The position numbers were made by a program, and so were the translations under genes. From JBBKWJ01 sp037968895 (GTDB lineage: Bacteria > Actinomycetota > Acidimicrobiia > Acidimicrobiales > SZUA-35), in assembly GCA_037968895.1 (NCBI GenBank), contig JBBKWJ010000060.1, positions 1 through 18,825 of the forward strand: a DNA stretch of 18,825 nt, in the 5' to 3' direction. How positions within the stretch are numbered: the first letter of the stretch is position 1; each line of letters opens with the position of its first letter. Shown piece by piece: positions 6,762 through 13,590 of this stretch. Under the pieces are notes generated by a model, which did not search any database, was not told where the DNA came from, and saw only the letters and a program-made list of their open reading frames with translations.

Positions 6762-7910
6762 ATGAAGAGCCGCGCCGCAGTTCTATGGGGACAAGACCAG
6801 GCATGGAAAGTCCAAGAGGTCGACATCGATCCGCCGAACGCTGGTGAAGTACTCGTCAAGATGGCATATGCCGGGCTTTGTCACTCGGATGAGCACCTCG
6901 TTACTGGCGACATGGTTCCGCCTCCCGAGCTACTTGAGATGCTCGAGATGCCAGACATTTTCCCGATGCTCGGCGGCCACGAAGGCTCGGGCGTTGTTGT
7001 CGAAGTTGGCCCTGGCGTCACCGATTTCGTCGTCGGCGATCACGTCGCCGCTTCGTTTGTTCCCGCCTGCGGCCGTTGCCACTACTGCGCAACCGGACGC
7101 CAGAACCTTTGCGACCTCACCGCCCACACACTCGTTGGTCCAATGATTAGCGACGGCACCTACCGGTACCACACCGACGGCAAGCCCCTCAATCGGATGG
7201 CGCAGCTTGGCACGTTCTCTGAACACATGGTCGTGAGCGAGCAATCGCTCGTAAAGGTCGACGGCGACCTTCCACTACAGAACGTCGCCCTTGTGAGCTG
7301 CGGCGTCGCTACTGGCGTCGGGTCAGCGCGTAATCGGGCCGGGGTCAAGTCGGGCGACACCGTCGTTGTTGTTGGCATCGGCGGCATCGGGGCCAATGCG
7401 GTCCAAGGGGCTCGAATGGCCGGTGCCACGAACATCGTCGCCATTGACACCAATCCGAGCAAGCAAGAAAAGGCCGAAGAGTTCGGCGCCACCCATTTCT
7501 TCACTTCGCTCGAAGAAGCAACCATGACCGTCATGGAACTCACTCGAGGCCGCATGGCCGACTCGGCCATCCTCGCTCCTGGCATCGTGCCGGGCGAGAT
7601 GCTCGAACCGGCGCTCGCAATCATCGGCAAGGGCGGAACCATCGTTGTCACCGGCCTCGCGCCAATGATGGCACGCGATGTGACGCTCGATCTTTTTAAC
7701 CTCTCCATGTACAACAAGGAGATCAAAGGCACGATCTTCGGATCGGGCAGTCCGCGAGCCGAGATCCCGGCGCTCCTTGAGGCGTGGCGCGCAGGTGCAC
7801 TGAAGCTCGACGAACTCATTACCAAGGAATACACCCTCGACGAGATCAACGAGGGCTACCAAGACATGCGAGATGGCAAGAACATTCGCGGCATCATTCG
7901 TTTTGACTGA
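6762..7910 (+). CDS. NDMA-dependent (mycofactocin-associated) zinc alcohol dehydrogenase
   Basis: 382-residue medium-chain dehydrogenase/reductase. Catalytic zinc ligands are Cys40 (GLCHSDEH), His73-Glu74 (GGHEGSG) and Cys180. The structural zinc lobe is Cys103, Cys106, Cys109 and Cys117 (CGRCHYCATGRQNLC). The nucleotide-binding motif is GIGGIG at 205-210 with an Asp at the end of the second strand, indicating NAD. The long insertion PPPELLEMLEMPDIFPMLGG before the His ligand is typical of the nicotinoprotein class that needs an artificial acceptor such as NDMA in vitro. In that class the NAD stays bound and is thought to be re-oxidised by mycofactocin (established for relatives, inferred here). 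The ATG has AGGAG (6751-6755) 6 bp upstream. It is first in a tight array with moxR, vwa and mftF. The alcohol substrate is unknown. Confidence 0.92.
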   Translation: MKSRAAVLWGQDQAWKVQEVDIDPPNAGEVLVKMAYAGLCHSDEHLVTGDMVPPPELLEMLEMPDIFPMLGGHEGSGVVVEVGPGVTDFVVGDHVAASFVPACGRCHYCATGRQNLCDLTAHTLVGPMISDGTYRYHTDGKPLNRMAQLGTFSEHMVVSEQSLVKVDGDLPLQNVALVSCGVATGVGSARNRAGVKSGDTVVVVGIGGIGANAVQGARMAGATNIVAIDTNPSKQEKAEEFGATHFFTSLEEATMTVMELTRGRMADSAILAPGIVPGEMLEPALAIIGKGGTIVVTGLAPMMARDVTLDLFNLSMYNKEIKGTIFGSGSPRAEIPALLEAWRAGALKLDELITKEYTLDEINEGYQDMRDGKNIRGIIRFD

Positions 7911-8829
7911 GTCAGCAAACTCGGGCGCCAACCAACTGGCCGAGCTCCAAAGCCAAGTTGTTGGCCGAGAGAGAGAAACCGAACTCATCATTGCATCGCT
8001 CCGATCGGGCACCCACCTTCTTTTGGAGGGCCCGCCCGGCACGGGTAAGTCGACCCTGCTCAGGGCGGCGGCCAACGCTTCGGCGCTCGACTTTCACTTC
8101 GTCGAGGGAAACGCAGAGCTCACCCCGGCTCGACTCATCGGCCACTTTGACCCCTCACAAGTTCTCGCCTCCGGCTACACCCCCGACGTGTGGGTCGATG
8201 GCCCACTACTTGCTGCCCTTCGGGGCGGAGGCCTGCTCTACCTGGAGGAGATCAACCGGATCCCCGAGGAGACGCTCAACGTTCTCGTCACCGTGATGTC
8301 AGAAGGCGAACTGACCGTTCCCCGCCTCGGCCACATCGCGGCGGCCCCGAACTTCCGTCTTGTCGCCGCAATGAATCCTTTCGACGCAGTCGGAACGGCC
8401 AGAATTTCGGGTGCTCTGTATGACCGCGTCTGCCGACTCGGCATCGACTACCAAGATGAACGAGATGAGGCAGCCATCGTTTCGTCGCAAGTTCCCGGCT
8501 TCGAGAGCGACTACGTTGCCAAGATCGTCGAGGTCGTTCGGGCCACAAGATCTCATCCCGAGGTCCGAATCGGATCGTCAGTCCGGGGGGCACTTGATCT
8601 ACTCCGCCTCTCAACCGACCTCGCCGAGCTGCGTGGCACTTCGAGTGACAACTACGCCGTTGGCCTCGACGCAGCGCAAGCCGCGCTGTCAGGCCGGATG
8701 CGTCTCCACGACGCGGCATCGACCAAGCCAGAGTCGATCGTGGCTGAGCTATGGCGCCGTGTCATGGGACGACCACCCACACATGACGACGCCGACGACG
8801 GGGCCGACGAGCCGGAGGGAAAAGCGTAG
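7903..8829 (+). CDS. MoxR-family AAA+ ATPase
   Basis: 308 residues from the TTG at 7903. Walker A GPPGTGKST is at about residues 43-51, Walker B LLYLEEINR at 111-119, and the sensor-1 region AAMNPFD near 155-160; the C-terminal lid domain ends in an acidic tail (DDADDGADEPEGKA). MoxR ATPases team up with VWA proteins to remodel or activate metalloenzyme targets, for example in cofactor insertion. The TTG overlaps the dehydrogenase stop by 8 bp; an ATG at 7873 in the same frame would give a 38-bp overlap and ten extra residues that look unlike the family. Neither start has a clear ribosome binding site, so translation is probably coupled to the dehydrogenase. The downstream VWA gene is its likely partner. 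The target protein is unknown; a mycofactocin-dependent dehydrogenase is my inference from position. Confidence 0.88.
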   Translation: MTESANSGANQLAELQSQVVGRERETELIIASLRSGTHLLLEGPPGTGKSTLLRAAANASALDFHFVEGNAELTPARLIGHFDPSQVLASGYTPDVWVDGPLLAALRGGGLLYLEEINRIPEETLNVLVTVMSEGELTVPRLGHIAAAPNFRLVAAMNPFDAVGTARISGALYDRVCRLGIDYQDERDEAAIVSSQVPGFESDYVAKIVEVVRATRSHPEVRIGSSVRGALDLLRLSTDLAELRGTSSDNYAVGLDAAQAALSGRMRLHDAASTKPESIVAELWRRVMGRPPTHDDADDGADEPEGKA

Positions 8830-8830
8830 A

Positions 8831-8846
8831 GCCACCCTCGGGTGGC
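8831..8846 (+). other. Short stable hairpin between moxR and vwa genes
   Basis: GCCACC and GGTGGC pair around a CTCG loop (7 bp if the closing C-G pair is counted). It starts 2 bp after the moxR stop and ends 18 bp before the vwa ATG, which itself lacks a recognisable ribosome binding site. It may shape the translation ratio of the two genes. Confidence 0.4.
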
Positions 8847-8864
8847 GCTGCTCCCGACCCAAAG

Positions 8865-9791
8865 ATGCTCAGGGGAGCAGAAGCTCAGCAAGCGCTCGCC
8901 GATCAGCAACGACGGACAACGTCTCGCCGCGACCTTCAACGACTCGAACAATTCGAGCGAGTCTCGCCGGAGTTAGGCGAGCTCGACGAGTCAGCGTTCG
9001 GCGAGCTCATGACCGAAGACCCTGACGAGGCCCTAGAGCTGCTCGCCAAGATGGCCCAAGCAACCGACCGAGATCTCGCAAAGCTAGCAAAGCGGCTTGC
9101 AGGGCGGCTCCTCATCGACGTCTGTCGTCAAGGACAAGCGCCGAGGGCTGGCATCGGCAAACTCACACGTACTCGATCCGCTCAGCCAACTGGCGATATC
9201 GATATCGACGCGAGCATCGACGCCATCGTCGAAGCGGCTGGGCAAGGACGTCCGCCTGCGATTGACGAACTGACAACGCTCGACTGGCGACGGCCGACAA
9301 CCGCCTTGTGTCTATTAATTGACCGCTCGGGATCGATGAGCGGCGAGCGTTTGGCCAGCGCTGCGCTTGCCGCCGCCATGTGCTCGCTCCGTGCACCCAC
9401 CGACTTTGCGGTCGTCGCTTTTGGCGATCGAAGCTACGAGATCAAGTCAATGAGCGAGACGAAGTCCATCGAGCTCATACTCAAGGACGTGCTCTCGCTT
9501 AAGGGCCATGGCACTACTGATGTGCGTCTCGCTCTACAGTCCGCATCGACTCAGCTCGCTGAGTCAAAGGCGAAGCGCAAGATCACACTCCTTCTTTCCG
9601 ACGCAGAGGTCACCGCAGGCGGCGACCCGGTGCCAATTGCCGCAAGCCTTGATGAACTCCTTGTGCTCGCCCCCGACGATGAACTTCAGCACGCCAAGCG
9701 GCTCATCGACCAAGCGGGCGGACGGCTTTCTCCCGTCGCAGGGCCGCACTCCGTAGTCGCAGCGCTGGCGCAACTCCTTGACCATGTCTGA
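8865..9791 (+). CDS. VWA-domain protein, partner of the adjacent MoxR ATPase
   Basis: 308 residues. The N-terminal half is mainly helical and charged (residues 1-140, with two Glu/Asp-rich stretches). From about 145 on it is a von Willebrand A domain with an intact metal-ion-dependent adhesion site: DRSGSM at 153-158 (Asp153, Ser155, Ser157), Thr217/218 in GHGTTD, and Asp246 in LLLSDAEVT. There is no signal peptide or membrane segment, so it should be cytoplasmic. VWA proteins next to MoxR genes commonly act as the metal-dependent adaptor of the ATPase. The ATG at 8865 has no clear Shine-Dalgarno sequence, and no better start exists in frame before an upstream stop. Its end overlaps the mftF start by 8 bp, which ties this pair to mycofactocin biosynthesis at the translational level. 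Confidence 0.87.
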   Translation: MLRGAEAQQALADQQRRTTSRRDLQRLEQFERVSPELGELDESAFGELMTEDPDEALELLAKMAQATDRDLAKLAKRLAGRLLIDVCRQGQAPRAGIGKLTRTRSAQPTGDIDIDASIDAIVEAAGQGRPPAIDELTTLDWRRPTTALCLLIDRSGSMSGERLASAALAAAMCSLRAPTDFAVVAFGDRSYEIKSMSETKSIELILKDVLSLKGHGTTDVRLALQSASTQLAESKAKRKITLLLSDAEVTAGGDPVPIAASLDELLVLAPDDELQHAKRLIDQAGGRLSPVAGPHSVVAALAQLLDHV

Positions 9792-11157
9792 AGTTGCACC
9801 GCTCCCCTACGGTTGGCAACTCACTCCGACACCGCAGCTTCGTACGTTTAACCGGTGGTCGACGCTGCTGAGCTGGTCGCCTTCGACGATGCTTCGGTTG
9901 ACGAACCAGGGCGCGCTTGCGGCGAAACGTATTCTGGCCGGCGAACCCCTCACCGAATCGGCGAGCGAACGGCTCCTCGCTCGTCGACTCGAGCGGGCCG
10001 GAATGGCGACTGCAGATCCACCGGACGACTCCCCACCGCTTCGGTGTAGCGTCGTGATCCCTTCGTACAACGACTCGGCAGAAGTCGAACGCACCATCGC
10101 CGCTCTCGGGCCGCCGGTGTGTGGAGCCGACTACGAGATCGTTGTCGTTGACGATGGGGGCTCACCGGCACTGACGCTCGACCAGAGCGAAGTAACCACA
10201 ATTCGCCTCACGAACAACCGTGGTCCATCGGCGGCGCGCAACGCAGGAGCGCAAGTCGCAACTGCCGCCGTGATTGTCTTCATCGATGCCGGCGTCGAGA
10301 TATCAAGCCCCGCGCTCGTCCGGCTCGTCTCGTACTTGAACGATTCCGAGACCGTTGCGGTCGCGCCCCGAATCGAATCGTCGGGCGCGTCCCGTGGCCG
10401 TATCGCAGCGTACGAAAAGCTTTCGTCACCCCTCGACCTCGGCGATCGACCCGCAATAGTTCAGTCCCGATCGAGCGTCGCGTACGTGCCGAGCACCTGC
10501 CTGGCGGTAGACAGCGCAGTATTCCAATCACTCGGCGGTTTCGACGAGCAGCTGCGATTTGGCGAAGATGTAGACCTCGTGTGGCGAATGACTTCACGGG
10601 GGGTCGTGCGCTACGTCAGCGGTGTAAAAGCGGTCCACCAGCCACGAAAAAGCATCGCTGCGTTTGTGCGCCAGCGGCACTCCTATGGCACCTCGGCCGC
10701 CGACCTGGCAGCGCGTCATCCCGATGCGTTCGTTCCACTTGTCGTCGAGAAGTGGGGCACGGTTTCGCTGCTTCTCTTGCTCGCCGGACACCCCCTGCTC
10801 GCAGCCGTGCCATTGGCCTACCGATCCAAGGCTCTGGCTGACACCCTGCCAAAAGATCTAACTAGCCGTTCGGCACTCGCCGTGTCGCTCGTCGGCCGCG
10901 GCCAACTCGCCCTCATGCGAGGGATGGTCGAATCGCTCCTCCGGCCGTACGGTCCACTCACTTTGTTGGCACTCACTATGAAGCGATCGCTCTGGGGCCC
11001 AGTCGTTCTTGGTGTTGCGCTACGAGCAAAACGCCACTTTGGATCGCCCATCGGAATCGCGCTCAGCGTTATTGACGACCTGGCCTACACCGCCGGTGTG
11101 TGGCAGGGCGCGATCAAACACCGCTCGATCCGCTGCCTGATCCCAAAGGGTTTGTAG
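9784..11157 (+). CDS. mftF: Mycofactocin glycosyltransferase MftF (GT2 family)
   Basis: 457 residues from the ATG at 9784, which overlaps the vwa stop by 8 bp (a TTG at 9778 is less likely). Residues 1-80 (start MSEVAPLPYGWQL) form a small helical domain that looks like a PqqD/MftB-type winged helix, as in other MftF proteins. The GT-A domain follows: SVVIPSYND at 89-97, VVVDDGG at 120-126, RGPSAARNAG at 146-155, SVAYVPS at 231-237, GEDVDLVWR at 260-268, and the RHSYGTSAADLAARHP block near 298-313. Hydrophobic segments at about 324-346 and later suggest membrane association. MftF decorates premycofactocin with a beta-1,4-glucose chain (known for mycobacteria). The usual GT2 DxD reads Asp168-Ala-Gly170, so the second acidic residue is missing. 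Assignment rests on whole-length resemblance and on mftE and the NDMA-type dehydrogenase nearby. Confidence 0.87.
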   Translation: MSEVAPLPYGWQLTPTPQLRTFNRWSTLLSWSPSTMLRLTNQGALAAKRILAGEPLTESASERLLARRLERAGMATADPPDDSPPLRCSVVIPSYNDSAEVERTIAALGPPVCGADYEIVVVDDGGSPALTLDQSEVTTIRLTNNRGPSAARNAGAQVATAAVIVFIDAGVEISSPALVRLVSYLNDSETVAVAPRIESSGASRGRIAAYEKLSSPLDLGDRPAIVQSRSSVAYVPSTCLAVDSAVFQSLGGFDEQLRFGEDVDLVWRMTSRGVVRYVSGVKAVHQPRKSIAAFVRQRHSYGTSAADLAARHPDAFVPLVVEKWGTVSLLLLLAGHPLLAAVPLAYRSKALADTLPKDLTSRSALAVSLVGRGQLALMRGMVESLLRPYGPLTLLALTMKRSLWGPVVLGVALRAKRHFGSPIGIALSVIDDLAYTAGVWQGAIKHRSIRCLIPKGL

Positions 11158-11164
11158 TCCTCGC

Positions 11165-13294
11165 TTACTGGGCGATGAACAGATCGAGCAACTGGCTGTT
11201 GCTGAGTTGAATAGCGCCCCGGCTTGCTGCCTCGGACGCAAGGAAACCTTCGTCGCTCACGACAGCAACTGGCCATTCGACCGGATAATCGTCGATGAGT
11301 TCGGCGAGTGCAACCACAGGTGTGATCTGCGCAGCGGTCAGCCGGACTCGAACGCCAAGCGAGGAGGGCAGCGAGTCTTCGCCGCCGATATTGCCGTCGA
11401 AGACGACGTCGGCGGCAGCGCCCGTTGAGGCAGCAAGGCCTTCGAGGTATTCAACGATGGCACCCCGACGATCGACGAGAGTCAGCGTTGGCCAACCCAT
11501 CTCGGCTACCGCGTCACCGTCGACAAGGACGACGATGTCAATTGTCTGCACGACTTCCCTGGCGGCGGCGCTTGGATCTGACTGTGCTTCTGGGGAGATC
11601 TGGACTTGGGCTCGAGCGCTCGTCACCTGCGCTGGCGGCGCTGGCATCGGGGGAATCGTCGCGGCCGCAGGCTCTACTTCGAAGACAGGAAAATCTGGCA
11701 TCGGGGGTTCTGGCATCGGCGGCACCGGCATGGGAGGAATGTTGCCGGTCGCGAATTGGTCAGCGCCGAATGATGGTGGGGCCGGGATTGTGGGCACGTC
11801 ACCAGGAGGAGGTGGCATCGGGGGCAGGTCGGCAGGTGTAGCTTCGACCGATTCGGGACCGTCAAAGGCCGCTACGGCTGCGGCTGACTCGGCCGCCATG
11901 TCGGCGGCATCGGCCACAAGGGCCTCGACATCTCGACCGGTCTCGCCGAGCTGGTCTAGGTTCACGCCGAGATTCTTGGTGATTTCATTTAGGTCGCCGA
12001 AGGCTTCTTCGACTGCACCGCACTCCGACTCAAGAGATCGTGTCGCCTGCTCGAGAGCCGAGCGAGTGCCGGAGAGGCGTGCATGCGCCTTCTCAAGCTG
12101 TCCGGCGAGCAGATTCCGCTCTGCGTCAAGGCGTCCGAGCTGTTCTGCAAGGCGATTGAACAAGGCCGCGTTGTCGTGGACCGAGACGACTCGCGCCATG
12201 CTGAGGCGGTCAAGTTCGGCCTCAACTTGCACCCGCTGTTCGGTGATGTCTTGCAACTCCGCCTGCACGGTGCGCCACTGAGAGCTGAGTTCGCTCATCT
12301 CAGAATCGAGATCGGCACGAGCCTGTTCGGCGCTGGTTACTCGATCAGTCAGCTCATCTCGCTCTGTCCTCAGCGATCCGGCCTCGCTCAACGCCTCATC
12401 GCGCTCGGCGGTGACCGTTTCGAGCTGGCTCGCGAGTTCGGCATTCTCAGCGGTGAGTTTGTCCAGCTGCGCCCTAGTCGTCGACATACTCTTCTCGGCC
12501 GAGGCGAGGCTCGACTGCACGAGCGAGCGCTCGTGTTCGAAACTTGCGCGTTCGTCCTCAAGAACCGAGATGCGAGTTGCCGCATCGGCCTGAGCCATGA
12601 GCGCTGCTTCTTTCTCGGCCAACGCAGCGTCGCGTTCGCTTCGAGCAGTTGCCAGATCTCGACCAAAGACGTCAATCTGGGTCGCGAGCGTTGACGACTC
12701 GGCTCGTCGTTCCTCGACGTCGTTCTCGAGCACGTTGGACGACTCGTCTACCATTTTCCGCTCATCGGCTAGGCGATCTACAAGCCCACGCAAACTGGCC
12801 AATTCTTCATCAATGGCCGACTTGCTGGTCTCTCGGTCTGGCGTTTGGCTCATCTCGACTGGGGGCCCAACGGGCGCTTGCGGGATCGGAGCTACCACTG
12901 CTGGAGGAGCCGGGGCTGACATTGGTGGGGTCGGAATCGGGGGCGTCGGAATCGGAGCGGGAGCGGCAGGAGGAGGCACCACAATGCTCTCTGCTCCAGA
13001 AGAACCGCCGGTGAGGGAGGCGAACTCGGCATCCCACCCCCCGGGTCGAGTCAGCCAAAGATAGCCGGCTCTACCAACTTGGGATTCTGTTGCTTGCGCC
13101 GCGACCCTTGATCGAAACTCAGGATCACTCGAAATGACTCGCTGGGCGACAGAAATGGCGCGCGGCGGAAGCTGGGCCACCCACAAGAAGCTCCGCATGG
13201 CGGCTGGCGACTCGATCGGCGGTACGGCCTCCCGGCCCTGGCGGGCAACGGCGAAAGCAAGCTCGCACGCTGCTGTCAGTGTTTCTGCACCCAT
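11165..13294 (-). CDS. Large coiled-coil protein with C-terminal NYN (PIN-like) nuclease domain
   Basis: 709 residues in five parts. Residues 1-100 are a helical actinobacterial N-domain (LPPRAISVAQ, GRAGYLWLTRPGGW). Residues about 104-148 are a Pro-rich linker, about 150-480 a long charged coiled coil with few prolines, and about 495-575 a second Pro-rich linker with PPMP-type repeats. Residues 585-709 are a YacP-like NYN domain. Its acidic residues Asp592 (VLVDGDAV), Asp633 (VVFDGN) and Asp681 (VVSDEGF) match the metal-binding set of this RNase fold, although DEGF replaces the more usual SDRE. No signal peptide. The ATG at 13294 has AGAGGAG 9 bp upstream, inside the end of the zinc-ribbon gene, so both form an operon. 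The stop lies 7 bp from that of mftF (convergent). A role in RNA processing is plausible but unproven; the substrate is unknown. Confidence 0.8.
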   Translation of the reverse strand: MGAETLTAACELAFAVARQGREAVPPIESPAAMRSFLWVAQLPPRAISVAQRVISSDPEFRSRVAAQATESQVGRAGYLWLTRPGGWDAEFASLTGGSSGAESIVVPPPAAPAPIPTPPIPTPPMSAPAPPAVVAPIPQAPVGPPVEMSQTPDRETSKSAIDEELASLRGLVDRLADERKMVDESSNVLENDVEERRAESSTLATQIDVFGRDLATARSERDAALAEKEAALMAQADAATRISVLEDERASFEHERSLVQSSLASAEKSMSTTRAQLDKLTAENAELASQLETVTAERDEALSEAGSLRTERDELTDRVTSAEQARADLDSEMSELSSQWRTVQAELQDITEQRVQVEAELDRLSMARVVSVHDNAALFNRLAEQLGRLDAERNLLAGQLEKAHARLSGTRSALEQATRSLESECGAVEEAFGDLNEITKNLGVNLDQLGETGRDVEALVADAADMAAESAAAVAAFDGPESVEATPADLPPMPPPPGDVPTIPAPPSFGADQFATGNIPPMPVPPMPEPPMPDFPVFEVEPAAATIPPMPAPPAQVTSARAQVQISPEAQSDPSAAAREVVQTIDIVVLVDGDAVAEMGWPTLTLVDRRGAIVEYLEGLAASTGAAADVVFDGNIGGEDSLPSSLGVRVRLTAAQITPVVALAELIDDYPVEWPVAVVSDEGFLASEAASRGAIQLSNSQLLDLFIAQ
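11696..11740. repeat. 15-bp in-frame tandem repeat encoding the second Pro-rich linker
   Basis: Three consecutive 15-bp units (11696-11710, 11711-11725, 11726-11740) share a TGGCATCGGSGG-like core and encode, on the minus strand, five-residue steps of the type PPMPE/PPMPV. The repeat is in frame, so changes in copy number would alter linker length without frameshift. Confidence 0.6.
12930..12959. repeat. 15-bp in-frame tandem repeat encoding the first Pro-rich linker
   Basis: Two near-identical 15-bp units beginning GTCGGAATCGG (12930-12944 and 12945-12959) encode PIPTP-type steps on the minus strand; a more diverged third unit precedes them at about 12915. The same unit length as in the second linker suggests both linkers grew by slippage or duplication. 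Confidence 0.5.
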
Positions 13295-13300
13295 GGTTTG

Positions 13301-13525
13301 TTACTCCTCTTGGTCTATGCGAACCACGTCTCTTCCGTGGCCACACCAACGACACAAGATCAAGTCGGCAGTTTCGCTCAAGATTTCAAGAACTTTGACC
13401 CTTCTTTCTCCCCCAACGCTGAAATCGTGGGATTCCTTGCTCGTTCGACTCACTTGGACATCGAACCGTGTGAGATTGCCGCAGGCGACACAGCGATATC
13501 GGGGAATAGATGGGGTATCGGCCAT
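13301..13525 (-). CDS. Small zinc-ribbon protein
   Basis: 74 residues. Cys12-x2-Cys15 (YRCVACGN) and Cys58-x2-Cys61 (LCRWCGHG) form a classic zinc-ribbon pair with 42 residues between them; NLTRFDV follows the first knuckle. I recognise it as a small conserved actinobacterial protein without an established function; similar proteins are sometimes mislabelled as dioxygenase subunits. It is soluble, with no signal or membrane segment. The gene ends 6 bp before the coiled-coil NYN gene, and its last codons (GAGGAG) serve as that gene's ribosome binding site, so the two are strictly coupled and may work together, perhaps in RNA metabolism (inference). The ATG at 13525 has only a weak upstream purine stretch. 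Confidence 0.8.
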   Translation of the reverse strand: MADTPSIPRYRCVACGNLTRFDVQVSRTSKESHDFSVGGERRVKVLEILSETADLILCRWCGHGRDVVRIDQEE

Positions 13526-13555
13526 CCGGCAAGCCTAGATCGGTAGCGCTAATGC

Positions 13556-13582
13556 TTGACACAGAACGTTTGTTCGTATTTC
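13556..13582 (+). promoter_or_regulatory. Candidate promoter for a leaderless exonuclease mRNA
   Basis: A consensus TTGACA (13556-13561) is followed after 15 bp by TATTTC (13577-13582). Transcription starting 7-9 bp later would begin at or next to the ATG at 13591, giving a leaderless message, which is common in actinobacteria. The spacer is short and the -10 lacks the final T, so confidence is limited. Confidence 0.35.
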
Positions 13583-13590
13583 CTAGGAGG

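Noticed and set aside
7160..8075. Two minus-strand open frames opposite the dehydrogenase gene
   Set aside because: The plus-strand gene encodes complete zinc and NAD motifs; the antisense frames show no domain.
11295..12281. Plus-strand open frame of 328 codons opposite the coiled-coil NYN gene
   Set aside because: Its Ser/Ala/Gly/Arg-rich translation is the antisense image of Pro-rich and Glu/Ala/Leu-rich coding sequence; the minus-strand protein has recognisable domains and a good start.
11696..12960. Short repeats as a CRISPR-like or mobile repeat array
   Set aside because: The units are 15 bp, contiguous, in frame, and encode Pro-rich linkers; there are no spacers.
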